Assembly (NCBI RefSeq): GCF_000967655.1
Contig: NZ_JXYA01000001.1
Location: forward strand, 124,001 to 188,000
From: Pseudoalteromonas rubra
GTDB taxonomy: Bacteria > Pseudomonadota > Gammaproteobacteria > Enterobacterales > Alteromonadaceae
Reading direction: 5' to 3'
DNA length: 64,000 nt
The position numbers and the translations under genes were made by a program. Positions 58,631 to 64,000 of this stretch are shown here, one piece after another. The notes under the pieces were generated by a model. That model saw only the letters and a program-made list of their open reading frames with translations. It was not told the DNA's origin and searched no databases. The stretch's first letter is position 1. Each line of letters starts with the position of its first letter.

Positions 58631-58662
58631 CATATAAACATCACACTGCAAAGCGCAGTGAA
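58631..58662 (-). promoter_or_regulatory. Putative MerR-type promoter for the copper operon
   Basis: On the minus strand AGTGAA (complement at 58657-58662, read TTCACT) lies 19-20 bases before TTATAT/TATATG (near 58631-58637). The spacer holds a 6-bp dyad CACTGC-5-GCAGTG (58644-58660). A long spacer with a dyad inside is typical of MerR-family promoters. About 50 bases of leader precede the DUF411 ATG. The dyad does not match the usual CueR box, so the regulator is not named. Confidence 0.5.
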
Positions 58663-58723
58663 ATCATTTTAAGAAGTTGGATTGACAGGTCAGGCGCCGA
58701 ATTTCAGACGCACTTCACCTGGG

Positions 58724-59131
58724 TCAGGCAAAAATGGGGGGGCGATATAAGGACTGAGCGACGGCAATGGGGAGTTGATCGCCATGCCAAATTGCAGCCA
58801 GGAACACTAAGTCTGTAGTAAGAGAAAATTCCGCAACAGGCAGCAGCTGCGCACTACCGCAAGCGTGCGTCAGGCATATGCAATCACTGTCATCATCACA
58901 GCAGTCCATTTGCTGCTGCGTGTGACTCATCTTGCTATGGTCATGCTTGAACTGAACAGAGGTGTCCGTTACTTCTGGCGATGCAGCTTCATGGTGATGC
59001 TGCATCATGACTGTGTGCATATCATGACCCTGCATATGTGCTTCACACGCCATTACAGCATTCGCCATACCTTGTACAATAAAGGCAAGCAAAGCGGCTA
59101 TCATCAGTAATGTGGCGGAGAATTTGCTCAT
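58724..59131 (-). CDS. His/Met/Cys-rich exported protein, probable copper-binding
   Basis: The 135-residue frame has a signal peptide (residues 1-28, ending near ANAVMAC). The mature part is full of His, Met and Cys (HMQGHDMHTVMMQHHHEA, KHDHSKMSHTQQQMDCC, DDDSDCICLTHACG). Such a composition suggests Cu(I)/Ag(I) buffering or sensing, in the manner of CopL/DUF2946-like proteins, though no family is certain. It is upstream of the Cus operon on the same strand, with a gap of 146 bases, and probably has its own promoter near 59150. Confidence 0.75.
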   Translation of the reverse strand: MSKFSATLLMIAALLAFIVQGMANAVMACEAHMQGHDMHTVMMQHHHEAASPEVTDTSVQFKHDHSKMSHTQQQMDCCDDDSDCICLTHACGSAQLLPVAEFSLTTDLVFLAAIWHGDQLPIAVAQSLYRPPIFA

Positions 59132-59150
59132 AGGGTCCTCGGTTTATCGC

Positions 59151-59164
59151 TGTGAATTCTCACA
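59151..59164. promoter_or_regulatory. Short inverted repeat between divergent genes
   Basis: TGTGA and TCACA arms are separated by ATTC, 20 bases upstream of the His-rich protein's ATG. The spacing is 4 rather than the 6 of a CRP site, so it is only a possible operator. Confidence 0.3.
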
Positions 59165-59252
59165 TAAACGACAAAAAAAGAAAAGCTTTAGCCTGGCAGC
59201 CGCGGTTAATTGCCTATACTGTCAAAGACGTGGCTTTAATGGTAGTAAACTT

Positions 59253-60098
59253 GTGTGGGTGGTAAAGCGCTTCTTTTATTTGATATTACTCGTGCAGCTC
59301 AGCCCCTGCGTGGCTGCGCAAACCAGCCAGCAGGCAAGGCCCGAACTGCACATCACTTTGCCGGTACGCCAGGTCAAATTACAAAAGTACCTGAGCGAGT
59401 TACTCCACGAATCGCTCTATGCTCTGGGCTACAACCTGACCCTCACCATGACCCCCAACCCTTTATATAAACGTGAGTCACGTCTGCTCCAAAGTGGCAA
59501 GATCACGATGATCATGCGCCTGGCAACCCCCCAGCGTGATGCCACTTTTCATAAGGTCGCAGTGCCGCTTACACAAGGCCTGATAGGCAAACGGCTGCTA
59601 CTCATTCATCAGCGCAATCAGGCGCGCTTTGACGCGGTGACGTCGCTGGAGGCTTTTCGCAGCAGCAAGCTAGTTGGCGTCTTTGCACCGGGCTGGTACG
59701 ACACCCAAATCTGGCAGGCTAATCACCTGCCCTATATTGAAAGTGCCAGCGACCATTCGACCATTTTAAGAATGCTCACCGATGGCAATCGAGGTTTTGA
59801 TTACTTTTCTCGGGGGCTAAACGAAATAGATGACTACACCCTGAGTAACGGTCTGATCATAGAGCCACATTTGGTACTGAGCTACCCGCTAGACTTTCAC
59901 TTTTACCTGCACCCCGAGAACAAAGTCCATATTTCTATTCTCACACGTGCATTAGAGCAGGCGCGCGACAGCGGCTTGCAAGCACAGTTGCTGCGCAAGC
60001 ACTTTGGCTATCTGCAACAACGCCACAGACTATCGCAGCGACGTGTTATCTCCCTTGCACTACCAGCCGTGCCAGCGCAATCTGTGCCACTTCCATGA
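59253..60098 (+). CDS. Periplasmic binding-protein-like protein, no permease
   Basis: The frame is open from 59112, but that overlaps the divergent gene and gives an unlikely N-terminus; a GTG at 59253 gives a signal peptide (VKRFFYLILLVQLSPCVAAQ) and 281 residues, though GTG 59259 also fits. The pattern is like extracellular solute-binding family 3 (RVIMRLATPQRDATFHKVAVPLT-like: IMRLATPQRDATFHKVAVPL; SLEAFRSSKLVGVFAPG). No transporter is adjacent. The start is uncertain. Confidence 0.65.
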   Translation: MWVVKRFFYLILLVQLSPCVAAQTSQQARPELHITLPVRQVKLQKYLSELLHESLYALGYNLTLTMTPNPLYKRESRLLQSGKITMIMRLATPQRDATFHKVAVPLTQGLIGKRLLLIHQRNQARFDAVTSLEAFRSSKLVGVFAPGWYDTQIWQANHLPYIESASDHSTILRMLTDGNRGFDYFSRGLNEIDDYTLSNGLIIEPHLVLSYPLDFHFYLHPENKVHISILTRALEQARDSGLQAQLLRKHFGYLQQRHRLSQRRVISLALPAVPAQSVPLP

Positions 60099-60252
60099 CC
60101 ATCACATTGAGCCATTGCAGGGCCCTCAGGTTTTTGTATTTAACCCTGTAAACTACACCTAACTCATTGAATAAATTATTTGCGTTATCTCAGGGTAATT
60201 CTTGATTAGCTAAGCTAAAATAGCGATACATTTTATCTGGAGTATCTTTTCA

Positions 60253-60882
60253 ATGAGCATTCATGTAATCAAACACCCCCTTGTACAACATAAACTTGGC
60301 CTGATGCGTGAGCATGGGATCAGCACAAAAAGCTTTCGCGAGTTATGTCAGGAAGTGGGTACCCTGCTGACCTATGAAGCAACTAAGGACATTCCATTAG
60401 AAGATATCACCATCAAGGGCTGGCAGGGAGACGACCTGACAGTACAACACATTAAAGGCAAGAAAATTACCGTTGTGCCAATCCTGCGCGCTGGGCTGGG
60501 TATGATGGAAGGCGTGATGCAGTTAATTCCAAGCGCCAAGGTCAGTGTGGTTGGCCTGCAACGCAACGAGGAAACGCTTGAGCCTGTACCCTATTTTGAG
60601 AAGCTGGTTGGTAACATTGAAGAGCGCATGAGCCTGGTAATTGACCCTATGCTGGCCACCGGTGGCTCTATGATTGCCACCATCGACATGCTGAAAAAAG
60701 CCGGCTGTAAAGAGATCAAAGTCATTGTGCTGGTTGCGGCACCTGAAGGCGTAGACAAAACCCTGGAAGCCCACCCAGACGTAGAGATTTTCACCGCTTC
60801 ACTGGACAGCCACCTGAATGAAAAAGGCTACATAGTGCCAGGCCTTGGCGATGCCGGCGATAAAATCTTTGGCACAGTGTAG
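60253..60882 (+). CDS. upp: Uracil phosphoribosyltransferase
   Basis: Upp makes UMP from uracil and PRPP. The 209-residue protein has the substrate-side motif [20 protein letters not shown] and the PRPP-binding loop [18 protein letters not shown] (about residues 125-142). The uracil loop [14 protein letters not shown] is at the C-terminus. GGAG is 9 bases before the ATG. It precedes uraA by 10 bases, the standard pyrimidine salvage operon. Confidence 0.97.
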   Translation: MSIHVIKHPLVQHKLGLMREHGISTKSFRELCQEVGTLLTYEATKDIPLEDITIKGWQGDDLTVQHIKGKKITVVPILRAGLGMMEGVMQLIPSAKVSVVGLQRNEETLEPVPYFEKLVGNIEERMSLVIDPMLATGGSMIATIDMLKKAGCKEIKVIVLVAAPEGVDKTLEAHPDVEIFTASLDSHLNEKGYIVPGLGDAGDKIFGTV

Positions 60883-60892
60883 GACATTCTGA

Positions 60893-62128
60893 ATGTCCAA
60901 TACGTCTTTCACATCGCTTAAAACCATTGTCAGCGGTGCCCAGATGCTGTTTGTCGCCTTTGGCGCGCTGGTACTGGTGCCCTTGCTGACCGGCCTGGAC
61001 CCCAACGTTGCGCTGTTTACCGCAGGCCTGGGCACTTTGGTGTTCCAGTTTGTGACGCGTGGTCAGGTGCCGGTTTTTCTGGCCTCTTCCTTTGCTTTTA
61101 TCGCGCCCATCATTGCCAGCGTGCAGGTGTGGGGGATCCCCGCGACCATGGGTGGACTCATGGCTGCCGGGTTTGCCTACATTTTACTGAGCTTGCTGGT
61201 GCGCTTTAAGGGCGCTGACATCCTGCATAAAATCTTACCTCCTGTTGTTGTCGGTCCGGTGATCATGGTGATTGGCCTGGCGCTTGCCCCTGTTGCCGTT
61301 AATATGGCCATGGGCAAAAGTGGCGATGGCAGTGTGCAGCTGGTTGCCTACGAGCAGGCGATGATCATTTCACTCTTGTCACTCGTTGTGACCTTAGTGG
61401 TTGCCGTCACCGCTAAAGGGATTTTTCGTCTCATTCCCATCCTGGCAGGGATTATCACCGGGTATGCCTTGTCGCTGTTTTTCGGCATAGTGCAGTTTGA
61501 TGCCGTGACCAATGCCAGCTGGCTGGCCGTTCCCGCGTTTGTCTGGCCGGAGTTTTACTGGCCTGCCATCCTGTTTATGGTGCCCGTGGCGATTGCTCCG
61601 GCCATTGAACACATAGGCGATATGATGGCTATCAGTAACGTAACTGGTAAAGATTACCTGGAAAAACCTGGCCTGCACCGCACCTTACTGGGCGACGGCC
61701 TGGCCACCTCTACGGCCTCTTTGTTTGGTGGCCCACCTAATACCACCTACTCAGAAGTCACCGGGGCGGTGATGCTTACCCGTAACTTCAACCCTCAGGT
61801 CATGACCTGGACGGCAGTGATAGCCATCGTACTGGCCTTTGTTGGTAAGATGGGTGCTGGACTACAGACCATTCCAACCCCGGTTATGGGCGGAATTATG
61901 ACCCTGTTATTCGGTTCTATTGCTGTGGTTGGTCTAAACACACTGGTTAAGTCAGACACTGACCTCAGTGCACCGCGTAACCTGAGTATCATCGCTCTGA
62001 TCCTGGTGTTCGGTATTGGTGGTATGCAACTTGGCAGCACCGAGTTTAGCCTGCAAGGGGTGAGCCTGTGTGCCATTTTGGGCATTGTGCTGAATTTGCT
62101 GCTACCCAATCCTAAGCAAGAAGACTAA
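60893..62128 (+). CDS. uraA: Uracil-xanthine permease (uracil uptake, NCS2)
   Basis: The 411-residue NCS2 family protein has 14 membrane segments in two inverted halves. Conserved motifs include VFLASSFAFIAPI in the first half and IEHIGDMMAISNVTGKDY with GGPPNTTYSEVTGAVML in the second, which hold the substrate-contacting Glu residues. It supplies uracil to Upp and lies in the same operon. Confidence 0.95.
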   Translation: MSNTSFTSLKTIVSGAQMLFVAFGALVLVPLLTGLDPNVALFTAGLGTLVFQFVTRGQVPVFLASSFAFIAPIIASVQVWGIPATMGGLMAAGFAYILLSLLVRFKGADILHKILPPVVVGPVIMVIGLALAPVAVNMAMGKSGDGSVQLVAYEQAMIISLLSLVVTLVVAVTAKGIFRLIPILAGIITGYALSLFFGIVQFDAVTNASWLAVPAFVWPEFYWPAILFMVPVAIAPAIEHIGDMMAISNVTGKDYLEKPGLHRTLLGDGLATSTASLFGGPPNTTYSEVTGAVMLTRNFNPQVMTWTAVIAIVLAFVGKMGAGLQTIPTPVMGGIMTLLFGSIAVVGLNTLVKSDTDLSAPRNLSIIALILVFGIGGMQLGSTEFSLQGVSLCAILGIVLNLLLPNPKQED

Positions 62129-62139
62129 CTAAGTTGATA

Positions 62140-62175
62140 ATAATGCTCAGCATAACCGGCTATGCTGAGCATTAT
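62140..62175 (+). terminator. Strong hairpin after uraA
   Basis: A 15-bp perfect stem (ATAATGCTCAGCATA / TATGCTGAGCATTAT) closes a 6-base loop, 11 bases after the uraA stop. An A-rich rather than T-rich stretch follows, so termination may be less than complete. Confidence 0.65.
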
Positions 62176-62219
62176 AAAATCTAAAAATAAAATAAAGTGC
62201 TATCTATTCACTCAATATG

Positions 62220-62387
62220 CTGTATAGTGGGTCACAGCTCAAACAGCTGAGCTATTAATGAATATTTAGTACAAGCTTTCCCAGTTTCTTTTCGATTTAC
62301 TTCGTCATACTTACCCTGCGATATCTTTTCCTTCATTACAGATTTAGTAGCTTCAATTTAAATTTTATCGATTATATCGAGGTATGT
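62220..62387 (+). promoter_or_regulatory. Long leader of the cold-shock gene
   Basis: The 210-base gap after the uraA hairpin has no frame and holds AGCTCA / TGAGCT and T-rich segments before the ATG. Long structured leaders are usual for CspA-type genes, which are controlled after transcription by temperature. The exact promoter was not identified. Confidence 0.4.
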
Positions 62388-62600
62388 ATGTCTAATAAAA
62401 CAACTGGTTCAGTAAAATGGTTTAACGAATCTAAAGGCTTTGGCTTTATCACACCTGACAATGGCGGCGCAGATGTGTTTGTACACTTCAGAGCAATTGA
62501 AGGTGATGGTTTTAAAACTCTGGTTGAAGGGCAAAAAGTAGCTTTCAATTCAGAACAAGGCGCCAAAGGCCCACAAGCTGCCAACGTCACTGCAGCTTAA
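62388..62600 (+). CDS. Cold-shock protein (CspA family)
   Basis: The 70-residue protein is a single OB-fold cold-shock domain. It contains the RNA-binding motifs RNP1 KGFGFITP and RNP2 VFVHF. It is an RNA chaperone induced by cold or stress. The ATG follows GAGGT. Which member of the Csp set it is cannot be said. Confidence 0.95.
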   Translation: MSNKTTGSVKWFNESKGFGFITPDNGGADVFVHFRAIEGDGFKTLVEGQKVAFNSEQGAKGPQAANVTAA

Positions 62601-62608
62601 TATCATAA

Positions 62609-62644
62609 TAAAGGGATGTGTTGTTTAAAGCGCATATCCCTTTA
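62609..62644 (+). terminator. Hairpin after the cold-shock gene
   Basis: A 9-bp stem (TAAAGGGAT / ATCCCTTTA) with an 18-base loop starts 9 bases after the stop. Only a weak T tract follows (TTTATG). Confidence 0.5.
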
Positions 62645-62808
62645 TGTAACCCCAAAAATACGGCTGAAATGCTAACCAGAAATTAATTCTCTATTTCTGA
62701 CCCCTCCATATAGAAAACTGGCGTACAAAGTTAATCGTTATTACCGCATTATCAATTTGACCGGCCCGTATTTCTCATAAAACCTTATCTATCAAATTGA
62801 GACTTAGC

Positions 62809-63012
62809 ATGCGAAAGCAATCAAAGAAAACTGCCAATAAAGGGCGAAAAATTAGTTTTGAAGAAAAGCTCGAAAAAATGGTGAATGAATATCGCCAGGA
62901 AAAAGAGTCTCTTGAATTATTAAATGAAGACGCCCCCGAATATCAAAATCAGCTTGAAAAATGCAACAAGCTTTTTGCCAATGTAGAGCGTTTTTTGAAC
63001 CGAAATCGCTGA
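62809..63012 (+). CDS. Small charged helical protein (67 aa), unknown function
   Basis: The ATG at 62809 is preceded by GAGAC and starts MRKQSKKTANKGRKISFEEK. The frame also offers a TTG at 62797. The product is Lys/Glu-rich and probably helical (LEKMVNEYRQEKESLELLNE), with no signal or membrane segment. No family is recognised. It lies about 200 bases after the cold-shock gene, on the same strand but with its own apparent leader. Confidence 0.65.
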   Translation: MRKQSKKTANKGRKISFEEKLEKMVNEYRQEKESLELLNEDAPEYQNQLEKCNKLFANVERFLNRNR

Positions 63013-63125
63013 TCTGCACGCCCTTATTCCATTGGGCTTAGCACTGCCTTACACCAGGCAAATCAAAGCGCGACACGCCTGATAAACAGCTTCCTGACTC
63101 GAGCTTCAATAATCACAATATGAAT

Positions 63126-63162
63126 ACGAGCCAGCCAGGCTGGCTCGTCACTTTTAAAAGTG
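63126..63162. terminator. Inverted repeats between convergent small genes
   Basis: ACGAGCCAGCC / GGCTGGCTCGT (63126-63148, 1-base centre) is followed by CACTTTTAAAAGTG, a perfect 14-base palindrome (63149-63162). They lie between the genes at 63012 and 63182, which converge. The first repeat followed by CTTTT fits a terminator for the plus-strand gene. Confidence 0.7.
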
Positions 63163-63181
63163 TGCAGCTCAGGGGGTCGAA

Positions 63182-63571
63182 TTAGAAGCCCTTAATAAAA
63201 GTATCTGCCATCACAAAGTACTGATTAAGATACTTGCGGGTTTCTTCTTTGCGATTTCTTTCTGAATTAATGTGAATATTTTCAACCACAACCGCAATGT
63301 CTTCTGCCAGCTTTTTCTTGTCACCAATCAGGTTAAGCGTGAAAAACTCAACGCTCTTCTCAAGGGTATACGTGATCACATGGATCTCCTGAAGCTCGTC
63401 CGCCCCCAGGTCTCGTTTACTTCTAATTTCCGATGTTTTTTCAATAAAGATCTTTCTCGCATCCTCAACCGAAGTCACATCTGCGATTTTGAGGTGCTGA
63501 ATAGATTTTTCATCTGCATGGGCGGAAAAAGCAAGTACAGCGCTCATAAGCAATACAATTAACGTTTTCAT
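63182..63571 (-). CDS. Small periplasmic protein (129 aa), unknown function
   Basis: It has a Sec signal (MKTLIVLLMSAVLAFSAHAD). The mature part is an all-helical pattern (VTSVEDARKIFIEKTSEIRS, then VVVENIHINSERNRKEETR). A DUF6746-like periplasmic family is possible but not certain. It is transcribed alone toward the small charged gene. Confidence 0.78.
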   Translation of the reverse strand: MKTLIVLLMSAVLAFSAHADEKSIQHLKIADVTSVEDARKIFIEKTSEIRSKRDLGADELQEIHVITYTLEKSVEFFTLNLIGDKKKLAEDIAVVVENIHINSERNRKEETRKYLNQYFVMADTFIKGF

Positions 63572-63847
63572 TTAATCTCTCTAGCGTTGAAATATAAGGT
63601 TCAAAAAGGTGGTTTGTGAGTATGACGTACTGACAAAACAGGTCAACTGATGGGCGCTATTTAACCGCCCATTACCGGCTTAGGAAGTGGCGAGGTAAAG
63701 CCCCCGGAACCAGCTGTGCGACTACCGGTTATGGCAACCCGCGCACTACAATTGGCCCTGTCTGTTAGTGACTTCGACAAGCTCAAACTAAAACCGCATT
63801 ACTCTATCAGTATTAGACGTTGAGCAAAGCTAAAAATTTATCATTTG
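63572..63847. other. Intergenic region with one hairpin, no gene seen
   Basis: A short hairpin ATGGGCG / CGCCCAT (63650-63672) is the only structure found. No reading frame with a ribosome binding site was seen. It separates the 129-residue periplasmic gene from the cytochrome gene on the same strand, and so could hold the former's promoter. Confidence 0.35.
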
Positions 63848-64000
63848 TTAGATCATCCGCCTGAGTGTGTTGTCTTTTTTAATGAACTGATGATATATCA
63901 CGCCACCAAGGTGTAATAAAATCAGTGCAATTAAACCAGCTGCCAGCAAACCATGCAGCTCTCTGGCCATCGAATACAAAACGATATTGCTCTGCTCAGC
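63848..64000 (-). CDS. Cytochrome b561 family protein, C-terminal 50 residues (gene runs off the right edge)
   Basis: A frame open from base 64000 ends at TAA at 63848-63850. The 50 residues include ELHGLLAAGLIALILLHLGG and end HQFIKKDNTLRRMI. This is the last membrane helix, with two His as heme ligands, and the basic tail of prokaryotic cytochrome b561. The protein passes electrons in the inner membrane. The N-terminus lies outside. Confidence 0.8.
   Translation of the reverse strand, partial: AEQSNIVLYSMARELHGLLAAGLIALILLHLGGVIYHQFIKKDNTLRRMI

Noticed and set aside
59151..59164. CRP site between divergent genes
   Set aside because: Arms TGTGA/TCACA are separated by 4 bases, not 6.

Overview
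The window looks like a stretch of chromosome from a marine gammaproteobacterium of the Alteromonadales, most likely Pseudoalteromonas or a close relative. This is inferred from gene order and from the look of the proteins; no database was searched. Housekeeping blocks follow the order common in this group: nudF-yqiB-cpdA-yqiA-parE-parC divergent from tolC; rsmE-gshB-yqgE-ruvX; pilT-pilU divergent from yggS-proC-yggT-(DUF4426)-rdgB-hemW; upp-uraA. No insertion sequence, prophage, CRISPR array, rRNA or tRNA gene was seen.

Layout. 1-9.6 kb: the start of a coiled-coil protein gene that runs off the left edge, purL, mltF, an unlisted Arg-rich 54-residue protein gene, tadA, gsk and a glutaminase. 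9.6-21.9 kb is the accessory part. It holds a purine-type phosphoribosyltransferase gene, two tandem genes for tiny double-glycine-leader peptides, a small membrane protein with an XRE regulator, a DinB-family protein, a secreted Calx-beta protein, a LysR/flavin monooxygenase pair, an alpha/beta hydrolase with no proper start, and a scatter of lipoproteins including two recent paralogues. 22-30.4 kb: topoisomerase IV, the cpdA/nudF operon and tolC. 30.5-48.7 kb: a lipid A acyltransferase, glnE, the glutathione/ribosome-maturation block, the twitching motility ATPases, the yggS-hemW operon and a DUF885 metallopeptidase-like lipoprotein. 48.7-51.9 kb: an orphan sensor histidine kinase divergent from a TRAP-type binding protein. 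51.9-59.1 kb: a copper/silver export locus (DUF411 protein, outer membrane factor, adaptor carrying two CusF-like domains, RND pump) and a His/Met/Cys-rich exported protein. 59.2-64 kb: a binding-protein-like gene, upp-uraA, a cold-shock protein, two small genes and the 3' end of a cytochrome b561 gene.

The most unusual element is at 10.57-11.93 kb: two adjacent paralogous genes of 37 and 38 codons, absent from a long-ORF view. Each has a good ribosome binding site, a conserved leader ending in Gly-Gly and a conserved basic, proline-rich tail ending QPIEKPxKS. They lie downstream of a sigma70-like promoter and of an XRE-regulator/membrane-protein pair. They look like exported or signalling peptides whose function cannot be read from the window. 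Also notable are a fully formed intrinsic terminator lying inside the coding end of the convergent histidine kinase gene, a MerR-type promoter geometry ahead of the copper operon, and the Arg-rich small protein whose stop codon lies inside an inverted repeat shared with tadA.
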